NCBI GenBank assembly: GCA_965262745.1
Contig: OZ253558.1
Span: forward strand, 434,001-498,000
From: JAJECS01 sp965262745
GTDB lineage: Bacteria > Chloroflexota > UBA11872
Length of the DNA: 64,000 bases
Direction: 5' to 3'
Part shown: positions 9,338 through 16,665 of the stretch, piece after piece
How positions within the stretch are numbered: the stretch's first letter is position 1
Layout of the letters: every line of letters starts with the position of its first letter
Made by a program: the position numbers and the translations under genes
The notes under the pieces: model-generated
Told to the model about the DNA's origin: nothing
Seen by the model: only the letters and a program-made list of their open reading frames with translations
Database searches by the model: none

Positions 9338-10108
9338 ATGGACAGCTCTCAGGCATTGCCACGGTTCCCTCAGGGTCATCGCGATCCCGTGGGAATCTGG
9401 CTGTGGGGCGACCCGGCTGAGATACGCGACTACCTTGAGCTCGGGGTCGTCGGGCTCGTCACCAACACCATTGTGCTTGATCAGCTCACGGACTCCTATG
9501 GTCCCATGATCCGCGTGATCGAGCGTTACTTGAATCTGCCGCACAACGGGCCGCTCGTGGTGGAGGTCGACGGCGATACCACCGAGGAACTCGAGCGCGT
9601 CGCGCGCGTGTTCACGGCGATGTCGCCGCGGGTCGTGCTGAAGATCCCCTGCACGATGAAAGGGCTGCGCGCGGTGGTTCACCTGAAGGCCGAGGGCCAC
9701 CGGAGTATGGTCACGACCACCTTTTCCGTCAGCCAGGCGGTGGCTGCCGCGGCGGCGGGTGCGGCATACGTCGCCCCGTTCACCGGGCCGCAGATCGACG
9801 CTGGGGCCGATGCCGGCAAGATCATTGGCGATATCGTGCGCGTGATCGGTCGCAGCGAGAACTCTCCCTATCTCGCGGCGGGAATTGTGCGGACAACCAT
9901 CGCCGCCGACACCGCGATCCGCGCCGGCTGCGACGGCATCGTGATATCCCCGACCACGTTTGAGGAAATGCTGCTGCATCCGGGCACGGCGGAGTGGAAC
10001 GCGACCTTCCGCCGCCATTGGGACCAGATGGAGGCGAAAGGCGCGCTGGAAGGCGCCGTAGACGCGCCCGCGCCGACCGAACCACTCGTGGGGACGCCCG
10101 CCCGCTAG
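9338..10108 (+). CDS. Transaldolase-family protein (fructose-6-phosphate aldolase-like)
   Basis: 256 residues, the length of the short transaldolase/FSA group. The Schiff-base lysine is in VVLKIPCTMKG. The family core follows as TTTFSVSQAVAAAAAGAAYVAPFTG, quoted here only in part, with a VAPF-x-GR-like loop altered to VAPFTGPQIDAG. The enzyme is expected to transfer or cleave a dihydroxyacetone unit on sugar phosphates. The N-terminal WLWGDPAEIRDYLELGVVGLVTNT replaces the usual D-T-A-N-x-E strand. Its stop codon shares the palindrome CTAG (10105-10108) with the stop of the convergent dehydrogenase gene. Confidence 0.8.
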   Translation: MDSSQALPRFPQGHRDPVGIWLWGDPAEIRDYLELGVVGLVTNTIVLDQLTDSYGPMIRVIERYLNLPHNGPLVVEVDGDTTEELERVARVFTAMSPRVVLKIPCTMKGLRAVVHLKAEGHRSMVTTTFSVSQAVAAAAAGAAYVAPFTGPQIDAGADAGKIIGDIVRVIGRSENSPYLAAGIVRTTIAADTAIRAGCDGIVISPTTFEEMLLHPGTAEWNATFRRHWDQMEAKGALEGAVDAPAPTEPLVGTPAR

Positions 10109-11091
10109 CTTTCCTCCACGTCCCAATCCAGTAGCACGCCCAGCGTCTGGTCCGTGTGGTCGTGCAGCAGATGGAACGCCTCGGGCGCCCGCGTATACGG
10201 GAAGTGATGCGTTGTCATGCGTTCGGCGTCGATCGCGCCCGACTCGAGCAGCGCCAGCGCACGCCGGGCCGATCCGGCGTGCCATTGGCCGCCGAAATAG
10301 CCGCCCAAGATCCGCCGGCCCTGGATGGTATCGGAGCTGAGCGGCAGGTTTTGATGCTCGTACTTGCCGATCAGATGCAGCGTGCCGCCGCCGGTGAGCA
10401 TCTGCATGCCCTGCTCGAAGGCCCGCGGGCCGGCCGGTCCGCCCACGGCGTAGACGACCAGTTCGGCGCCAACCCCGTTTGTGAGCCGTCTCACCGCCGC
10501 CACCGGATTTTCCTCAGCCGCGTTGATGACGTCGTCGGCGCCTAGCGCGGCGGCGAGTTCGCAGCGCAACGGCGCCGCGTCAACCGCGACGAGCCGTCCG
10601 GCATCAATCGCGCGCATAGCCTGGAGCATCAGGCTGCCGACCAAGCCTTGCCCCATCACGACGATGACGTTGTCGCGTTCGAATGGCGCAATATCCACCC
10701 AGCGAACCGCCGATGCTCCCAGCATCCAGTAGGGCGCCTGGTCCCAGGTGACGCCGGGCGTGAGCGGAAATATCTCGGGTATCTTTCCCTGCTGTTCGGG
10801 GAGCGCGGCGCCCAAAACGTATTGCGCGTGCGGCGCGACCGCGCCCACGCGGTCACCGATGGCGAGATGCTCCACGCCCTCGCCCAGCGCATCCACCGTG
10901 CCCGCCATGGAATAGCCCATCATCTGCGGGTCGATGGCCTCTTCCATGACGTAGCGCCGCCCAATCTCCGAGCCGCGGCTGATGAGGCTGCGCACGGCCT
11001 TGACGCGGACTTCGCCGTAACCCGGCTCTGGAATCGGGGCGTCCTCCAGCATCACGTTGCCCCGTCCCTCGGGCTTTGCCATTCGCTTCAT
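10105..11091 (-). CDS. MDR-family dehydrogenase without the catalytic-zinc motif (copy 2 of tandem pair)
   Basis: 328 residues of the medium-chain dehydrogenase/reductase fold. The N-terminal GroES-like half has ISRGSEIGRRY at the place where zinc alcohol dehydrogenases carry the C-G-x-D ligand motif, so a catalytic zinc is unlikely. The Rossmann half has VVMGQGLVGSLMLQAMRAIDA and acidic VAVDA, compatible with NAD(H). The tail lacks the usual structural four-cysteine loop. It lies 37 bp downstream of a close paralogue on the same strand, so the two are probably co-transcribed. The substrate is unknown, and the neighbouring transaldolase hints at sugar-derived compounds. Confidence 0.8.
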   Translation of the reverse strand: MKRMAKPEGRGNVMLEDAPIPEPGYGEVRVKAVRSLISRGSEIGRRYVMEEAIDPQMMGYSMAGTVDALGEGVEHLAIGDRVGAVAPHAQYVLGAALPEQQGKIPEIFPLTPGVTWDQAPYWMLGASAVRWVDIAPFERDNVIVVMGQGLVGSLMLQAMRAIDAGRLVAVDAAPLRCELAAALGADDVINAAEENPVAAVRRLTNGVGAELVVYAVGGPAGPRAFEQGMQMLTGGGTLHLIGKYEHQNLPLSSDTIQGRRILGGYFGGQWHAGSARRALALLESGAIDAERMTTHHFPYTRAPEAFHLLHDHTDQTLGVLLDWDVEES

Positions 11092-11128
11092 GTCGCCTCC
11101 CGTGCTCGCGGCCTGCGCGGAGCCTTGA

Positions 11129-12115
11129 CTATGTGTCGTCGAGCGTCCAGTCGAAGATTACCCCCAGCGTCTCGCCGGCGCGGTTATAGAGCAGGTCGAA
11201 GGCCGCGGGCGCGTCGCTGAATGCAAAGCGGTGCGTCGTCATCAACTCAGTGTTGATCGCGCCCATTGCCAGCAGATCCATGCCCCGCTTGGCTTCGGCC
11301 ATGCCCTTGGAACGGGTGAAGTAGCCCTCGAACATGCGCTTGCCGGCGAACTTGTGGCTCCAGAAGGGGAGCGGCGCATCCTCATAGCGACCGACCAGGT
11401 GAAGCAGCCCGCCGCGCGCGAGCATGTCCAGGCTTTGATCGAACGCCTTGGGACCGGCCGGGCCGCCGACGGCGTACACCACGATCTCCGCCCCCACGCC
11501 GCTGGTGAGCTTGTGGACGGCCTTCACGGGGTCTTCGCGGCTGGCATCGATCACGACGTCGGCGCCGAGCTTGTGCGCCAGCTCGCACCGCAGGTCCAGC
11601 GCGTCGACCGCCACCACGCGGCGAATGCCGTTGGCCTTGTGCACTTGCAGCAGCAGGCTGCCGACGAGGCCCTGGCCCACGATGACGATGGTGTCGGTTG
11701 GCTCGGGCGTCTCGCCGACCGCCCAGGTGACGCAGCCGCTGACGAGCGGCCAGTAGGGCGCGGCGTCAAAGTCCACCGCCGGATCGATCGGATACACGAG
11801 CGGCCGGTCGTCGGGGGAGCTGATGGTCGCGTCCCGCACCACGTAGTCGGCGTGCGGCGCTGAAACCACGACCCGATCGCCGATGTCTAGGTGGGTGACG
11901 GACTCGCCAACCGCATCCACGATGCCCGACATCGAGTAGCCCATCATCTGGGGATCGATGGCTTCCTCGCGGGTGTAGCGCCGGCCAATCTCCGACCCGC
12001 GGCTGATCAAGCTGCGCACGGCCTTGACTCGCACCTCGGCCGGGCCGGGTTCGGGCACCGGCACGTCTTCAAGCACCAGGTTGTAGCGACCGGCCGGTTT
12101 CGTCAGGCGCCTCAT
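11129..12115 (-). CDS. MDR-family dehydrogenase without the catalytic-zinc motif (copy 1 of tandem pair)
   Basis: 328 residues, exactly the length of the next gene and clearly its paralogue. It shares VRVKAVRSLISRGSEIGRRY, IDPQMMGYSM and the Rossmann segment VGQGLVGSLLLQVHKA. As in its partner, Ser-Arg-Gly-Ser-Glu replaces the zinc-ligand motif. It is the upstream gene of the pair. Differences concentrate in the middle (VVRDATISSPDDRPLVYPID) and suggest distinct substrates after duplication. No regulator is adjacent. Confidence 0.8.
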   Translation of the reverse strand: MRRLTKPAGRYNLVLEDVPVPEPGPAEVRVKAVRSLISRGSEIGRRYTREEAIDPQMMGYSMSGIVDAVGESVTHLDIGDRVVVSAPHADYVVRDATISSPDDRPLVYPIDPAVDFDAAPYWPLVSGCVTWAVGETPEPTDTIVIVGQGLVGSLLLQVHKANGIRRVVAVDALDLRCELAHKLGADVVIDASREDPVKAVHKLTSGVGAEIVVYAVGGPAGPKAFDQSLDMLARGGLLHLVGRYEDAPLPFWSHKFAGKRMFEGYFTRSKGMAEAKRGMDLLAMGAINTELMTTHRFAFSDAPAAFDLLYNRAGETLGVIFDWTLDDT

Positions 12116-12226
12116 GCGTCGGCTCCACGCGGCGCGGCTCTACGCCAGCGCAGCGATCCCATCATGCCAGTGGGCGCGTGGTGAGGCGAGAGAGGGCGGC
12201 ACGCGGGGAACTCTCCGGTGTGCTGC

Positions 12227-12331
12227 TGTCATGCCGGCCTTGCGCCGGCATCCAGGTCCGGGCTGCCGGTTCTTCATCCGGGGCGCCTGAGGTCGAGCGT
12301 CTTAGATTCCTCACGTCGTTGCGGAATGACA
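12227..12331. repeat. Small intergenic repeat-like element with two hairpins
   Basis: A 105-bp stretch bounded by TGTCAT (12227-12232) and its inverse ATGACA (12326-12331). The left part is a perfect hairpin, ATGCCGGC-cttgc-GCCGGCAT (12231-12251). The right part pairs ATTCC (12306-12310) with GGAAT (12323-12327). Similar 'GTCATGCCGG...' and '...GCGGAATGAC' strings are familiar as dispersed non-coding elements in many bacterial genomes. No second full copy is visible in this window. Confidence 0.5.
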
Positions 12332-12344
12332 CCTGGAGAGGCCG

Positions 12345-13529
12345 CTACTCCGCCAGCCCGCCGCGCCGCAGGTCCATCGCCAGCGAGCGGAAGTTTCGCA
12401 CGCGGTGAATCGTGCACAGGTCGGCGTCGTGTTGGTTCTCGGCATCCCGGCTGGTGCGGGACAGGATCACGAGGTCGTCCCCGTCGATGGCTGCGCTGGG
12501 ATACATGAAGCTGCGGTGGACGCTGTCCGGCCAGCGCGCCACGCAGCCCGCGGGGAACCAGTTGAGGCAGTCGATGCCGTAGTGCAGGAAGAGCCAGCGC
12601 CGCTCGTTGCCCGGCCCGCCCGTGTACTTGGTCTCCCGCATGCGGTCGCCCCACCCGACGAGGTCCTGTGAGTTGGTGACCAGGTTGCTCAGCATCCAGA
12701 ACATGCGGTGCGCCTGGTCGTTGACGATGAAAAACTTGCACTGTCCGCCTGGCCAGGACGTGAACTGGGTGAAGCGCAGCTCGTTGGCATCTTCGTCATA
12801 GTCGAGCACGGCCGCGATGTTTGCCGTGGCGTTCTCGTCGATGATCGACCGGACGAACACGCGGATCTCGCCGCCGACCTCAACCGTGTTGGGCTCCAGC
12901 CACACGAACGGCGACGGCCAGCCGCCGTGGATCTGCGGCCGGTCGTCAACGCGGAATAGCCCCCGCGTCAGGGCCGCCGGCACCTCCGGCGGCGGAACGA
13001 CGTTGGAAATCGACCAGGCGTCGGGGTCGAGCGCCGACCTGGCGCGGTCCCACCGCACCATCACCTTGCCCTTGTAGTCGACGCCGGCCGAGTCATGGTC
13101 CATCGCCCAATAGAGCGCGTCGGGCCGGATGACCTGCGCCGTCGAGATGTTCCAGAGCGGCCCTTCGATGACGGTTCGCGGCTTGGTCCAGGTCTCGCCG
13201 CGGTCGTCGCTGGTCACGATCTGGAAGTCGCGGTGCGTTCGCTCCTGCACGAACATCAGCAGCTGGCCGTCGACGACGAAGGGCCGTCCTTCCTCATAGG
13301 GCAGCGTCGGCAGGTCGTTCCAGGTCTTGCCGCCATCGGTGCTGCGCACGATCCGCAGCGACCGCCCCACGTCCGTACCCCTCCGGCCCCACTGCGGCGC
13401 CGCGACGATCAGCGTGCCGTCGTCGAGCCGGGCCAGGTTCGGATCGTGGAAGAAATAGAGCTTGGGATCGGGGACGCGCGCCGCAATCACGAAGTCCTGG
13501 GCGAGTGGGGTTACGTTCGGGTTGGGCAT
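12345..13529 (-). CDS. Sialidase-like BNR/Asp-box protein
   Basis: 394 residues of a six-bladed beta-propeller type. Two Asp-box motifs are clear (RSTDGGKTWND and TSDDRGETWTK), and FHDPNLARLDDGTLIV at the start matches the first blade of exo-sialidases and related glycosidases. No signal peptide is seen, so it would act in the cytoplasm or leave by another route. The three-arginine triad of true sialidases cannot be assigned with confidence, so other sugar-acid glycosidase activities remain possible. The gene stands alone between the small repeat element and a 350-bp gap. Confidence 0.7.
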   Translation of the reverse strand: MPNPNVTPLAQDFVIAARVPDPKLYFFHDPNLARLDDGTLIVAAPQWGRRGTDVGRSLRIVRSTDGGKTWNDLPTLPYEEGRPFVVDGQLLMFVQERTHRDFQIVTSDDRGETWTKPRTVIEGPLWNISTAQVIRPDALYWAMDHDSAGVDYKGKVMVRWDRARSALDPDAWSISNVVPPPEVPAALTRGLFRVDDRPQIHGGWPSPFVWLEPNTVEVGGEIRVFVRSIIDENATANIAAVLDYDEDANELRFTQFTSWPGGQCKFFIVNDQAHRMFWMLSNLVTNSQDLVGWGDRMRETKYTGGPGNERRWLFLHYGIDCLNWFPAGCVARWPDSVHRSFMYPSAAIDGDDLVILSRTSRDAENQHDADLCTIHRVRNFRSLAMDLRRGGLAE

Positions 13530-13879
13530 TGAGGGCTCTCAGCTGCTAGATGTCAGATTTCAGCAGTCAGGTGCCGGTCGGTGTACGCGGCTCGTCCGGC
13601 TACTCGGCGCAGGTTCGGCCCATTGTGCAGAGGCGGCGTCGTCTCGGCTGAAAGTATGCGCGAATAGGGCGCCTTGAACCGGCGTTCGAGCGATCCTGCC
13701 CCCTGCTCGCCGGCAGAGATCACCATCGGAACGACGGCGCGCGGCGATGGGCGGCAAGCGTTCGCCATCCTCCGGTGGCAAGGAGGATCCACGCACTCCA
13801 CCCTCCGATGGGCGAATCCTTGAAATAGTCAGGGCCAGTAACCTGGCTGGTTGCGGCGTCTGCACGGCGAGGCAAGTGA
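13530..13879. other. Intergenic region, no gene seen
   Basis: 350 bp separating the divergent sialidase-like gene and the first methyltransferase gene. Short frames on either strand have no ribosome-binding site or recognisable motif. It presumably contains both promoters, but I cannot point to convincing -35/-10 pairs. Confidence 0.4.
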
Positions 13880-14716
13880 GTGATGGCCGGACGGAAGGTC
13901 CATTCGGGTGGCCAGGAGATTCTTTCGTTCTACGAGAGGATTGACGAGGTCGACCGACTCGCGAAAGCCGGTGGGCAGCTTGAGTTCGCCCGGATGCAGG
14001 AGCTAATTCGGCGGTTCCTGCCTTCACCGCCAGGAGTCGTGCTCGATGTCGGAGGCGGCCCAGGCAGGTATTCGTGCTGGCTGGCCGAGCAGGGCTATGA
14101 CGTCCACCTCGTTGACCCTGTCGAGAAGCACGTGAAGCAGGCGCGGCAGGCTTCCAGGTCGCAGCCCGATCACCCGTTGGCAAGCGCGACCCAGGGCGAC
14201 GCGCGCTCGCTCGATCACGCTGACGGCAGTGCGGACGCGGTGCTGCTCATGGGGCCTCTCTACCACCTCACGGACCGAAACGACCGGCTGTCAGCGCTGC
14301 GTGAGGCGCGCCGAGTGCTGAAGCCAGGCGGGTTGGTGGTCGCCAAGGCAATCAATCGATTCGCATCACTACTCTCCGGTCTGTTCAAGAGCTACATCGA
14401 TGATCCGAACTTCATTCCCATCGTGCATCGCGATCTTGAGGAGGGGCAGCATCGTGGTCAGTCAGATGCTCCCAAATACTTCACCACGGCGTTCTTTCAC
14501 CGGCCGGAAGAGCTTGAGGCCGAGGTCCTCGAGGTGGGATTCGACCAACTGGGGCTTTACGCGGTGCAAGGGCCAGGACTGATCGCGACCGACCTCGAAG
14601 GACGCATGTCGGATCCCGCGAAGCGAGCGCAGCTGCTCGACCTGATTCGCGCTGTCGAGCAGGAGCCGACGTTGCTCGGCGTGTCCACGCACCTCGTAGT
14701 TGCGGCGACCAAATGA
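13880..14716 (+). CDS. Class I SAM-dependent methyltransferase (Methyltransf_11 type)
   Basis: 278 residues. Motif I is VVLDVGGGPGRYSCWLA, followed by an acidic strand end in VHLVDPVEKHV, motif II/III in ADAVLLMGPLYHL, and the LKPGGLVVAKA strand. These are the SAM-binding parts. The C-terminal half, about residues 165-275, would set the substrate, which I cannot name. The gene starts with GTG-ATG. It is followed after 300 bp by a second unrelated-looking methyltransferase gene. Between them lies a remnant of an SDR gene, so this corner has been rearranged. Confidence 0.8.
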   Translation: MMAGRKVHSGGQEILSFYERIDEVDRLAKAGGQLEFARMQELIRRFLPSPPGVVLDVGGGPGRYSCWLAEQGYDVHLVDPVEKHVKQARQASRSQPDHPLASATQGDARSLDHADGSADAVLLMGPLYHLTDRNDRLSALREARRVLKPGGLVVAKAINRFASLLSGLFKSYIDDPNFIPIVHRDLEEGQHRGQSDAPKYFTTAFFHRPEELEAEVLEVGFDQLGLYAVQGPGLIATDLEGRMSDPAKRAQLLDLIRAVEQEPTLLGVSTHLVVAATK

Positions 14717-14794
14717 CTGCGGACCGCGACGGGCAGTGACCTCACGCAAGCCGTCAAGTATTGACGCGTCGGCGGCGTAGCGGACCGTCGTGCC

Positions 14795-14860
14795 TTAGGC
14801 AATGTTGGCGCGTCCGCCGGTGATGTCGAAGTTGGCGCCGGTGCCAATTGATGCTGTCGG
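14795..14860 (-). pseudogene. Remnant of an SDR gene 3' end (duplicate of the end of the gene at 15884)
   Basis: On the minus strand this reads ...TGANFDITGGRANIA followed by TAA. That is identical over 15 residues to the C-terminus of the intact short-chain dehydrogenase that ends at 15884. The nucleotide match covers about 48 bp with a few substitutions. Upstream of this the similarity stops, so only the tail of the gene is present. The rest of the 14717-15018 gap shows nothing else I can support. Confidence 0.75.
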
Positions 14861-15018
14861 CTTGCCGGTTGCCTCGCAATGACGACTCCCGAAGCTCGCA
14901 AGACCCAGGGCGTCGGCCATGGCAGCCTCGGACCTTCCCACGCCGGGGCAGCGACTGACGCACGGCCATCAGGCAGAATGGCCGCCGCCGGGAGCACAGA
15001 TGGCGGAGGAGGCTGGCA

Positions 15019-15846
15019 ATGACCGAAGTCGACGACTACGAGTTTGAAGGGGTCGAGCGCGAAGTGGGCCGCATCCGGGACCGCAACGCCGAGTTCTGGG
15101 ACGGTCGGATGGGCGACGGCAATCGCTGGCACTGGGAGCTGATCGCGCCCAACCAGGAACGGCTCCTCGACCTTCGTGAGGGCGAGGTAGTGCTGGACGT
15201 GGCCTGCGGCAATGGGAACTTCGCCCGGCGCATGTCCGAGCTTGGAGTTGACGTGGTCGGCTTCGATCTCTCGGAAGGGATGATTGGGAAGGCCCGTGCG
15301 CGCGGTTCCCACGGCCCCGGGCGGATCGAGTACCGCGTCATCGACGCGTCGGACGAAGATGCGATTCGGTCACTGGGTCCAGTCCGGTTCGACGCGGCGG
15401 TTTGCACGATGGCCATGATGGACATGCCCAGAATCTCTCCGCTGCTTTCGGCCCTCGGCCATGTGCTGAAGCCCGGCGGCCGGTTCGTATTCTCGGTGCT
15501 TCACCCGTGCTTCAACTCGACGTCTACCCGGTTCTTGCTGGAGGAGTCGGAACGCGGCGGCATGGTGCGACGGGACTACTCGGTCAGGATCAGCGAGTAC
15601 CTCGAGCCGACGCAACGCAAGGGGGTGGCAATGGTTGGCCAGCCGGAGCCTCAGTACTACTTCCACCGGCCGATCAGCGCCCTGCTCGGCGCGTGCTTCG
15701 ACGCTGGGTTTGTACTGGACGGGATTGTGGAGCCAACGTTTCGGAAGCCGGACGCCGATGAGGGGCGGGCCAACCCAATTTCGTGGAGGAACCAGACCGC
15801 GATCCCGCCCGTCCTGGTTGTTCGCCTGCGGCTTGCCGCGCCGTAG
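15019..15846 (+). CDS. Class I SAM-dependent methyltransferase
   Basis: 275 residues. SAM-binding motif I is VVLDVACGNGNFARRM, motif II is VVGFDLSEGMI, and the LKPGGRFVFSVLHPCF block follows. The proline-rich and aromatic C-terminus (PQYYFHRPISALLGACFDAGF) is typical of small-molecule methyltransferases related to UbiE/COQ5. The substrate is not evident. It is flanked on the left by an SDR tail remnant and on the right, convergently, by the intact SDR gene. It may therefore have arrived in an event that duplicated the SDR tail. Confidence 0.8.
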   Translation: MTEVDDYEFEGVEREVGRIRDRNAEFWDGRMGDGNRWHWELIAPNQERLLDLREGEVVLDVACGNGNFARRMSELGVDVVGFDLSEGMIGKARARGSHGPGRIEYRVIDASDEDAIRSLGPVRFDAAVCTMAMMDMPRISPLLSALGHVLKPGGRFVFSVLHPCFNSTSTRFLLEESERGGMVRRDYSVRISEYLEPTQRKGVAMVGQPEPQYYFHRPISALLGACFDAGFVLDGIVEPTFRKPDADEGRANPISWRNQTAIPPVLVVRLRLAAP

Positions 15847-15883
15847 GGACTCTTTCGAGGCTCGGGCGAGCTGTTTGACTCAA

Positions 15884-16657
15884 TCAGGCGATGTTGGCGC
15901 GGCCGCCGGTGATATCGAAGTTGGCGCCGGTGCTGAAGGCGCAGGCGGGGGAGGCCAGGAAGGCCACCAGGGCGGCGATTTCCTCGGGTTTGGCGGCGCG
16001 GCCCATGGGAATCTTGGCCAGGAGCGGGGCGCGCATCTTGGGGTCGGAGGCCAGCGCGTTTTCCGTGTCGACGGCGGCCGGCGAGACGGCGTTCACCAGC
16101 ACGCCCTGGTCGGCGAGCTCCATGGCGAGGGCTCGGGTGAATCCCAGGATGCCGGCCTTGGAGGCGGGATAGGCGGCGACATTCACATTGCCGTCCTTCG
16201 CCGAGATCGAGGCGATGTTGACTACCCGACCGTAGCCCCGCTCGCGCATGTGCGGCACGACGGCGCGGCACATGCGGAATGTCCCCGTCAGATTCAGGTC
16301 GAGCACCCGCTGCCAGTTGGCGTCCGTGGTCTCCCAGACGGGGGAGGAATAGCCGGAAATGCCGGCGTTGTTCACGAGGATGTCCATGCGGCCCCAGTGC
16401 TCTGCCGCCTGAGCGACGCCGGCGCGCACCGACGCATCGTCGGTGACGTCGAGGCGTAGACCCAGGCACGCCGGGCCGGTCACGCTCAGGCTGTCGGCGA
16501 CGGCGCGGGCGCCCTCGCCATCGACGTCGGTGACGGTGACGTTCGCTCCGGCGGCGTGCAACGCGCGCGCCACCGCCCGACCGATACCCGCCGCGGCTCC
16601 GGTGACGATGGCGTGCTGGCCGTCGAGGTTGGCGGTGAGCGGCGGCGGTTCGGTCAG
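15884..16657 (-). CDS. Short-chain dehydrogenase/reductase (SDR), unusual start
   Basis: A classical SDR of about 257 residues using NAD(P). TGAAAGIG is the cofactor loop near the N-terminus, NNAGI the central motif, S in IASISA and Y-x3-K in YPASKAG the catalytic residues, and GANFDITGG the C-terminal signature. The cofactor loop lies upstream of the first in-frame ATG or GTG. The real start must therefore be a CTG near 16657 (or 16669, which overlaps the TGA of the upstream ThDP gene) or another rare codon. It is probably translated together with the ThDP enzyme gene that ends 8 bp upstream. Confidence 0.85.
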   Translation of the reverse strand: MTEPPPLTANLDGQHAIVTGAAAGIGRAVARALHAAGANVTVTDVDGEGARAVADSLSVTGPACLGLRLDVTDDASVRAGVAQAAEHWGRMDILVNNAGISGYSSPVWETTDANWQRVLDLNLTGTFRMCRAVVPHMRERGYGRVVNIASISAKDGNVNVAAYPASKAGILGFTRALAMELADQGVLVNAVSPAAVDTENALASDPKMRAPLLAKIPMGRAAKPEEIAALVAFLASPACAFSTGANFDITGGRANIA

Positions 16658-16665
16658 AACTTGCC

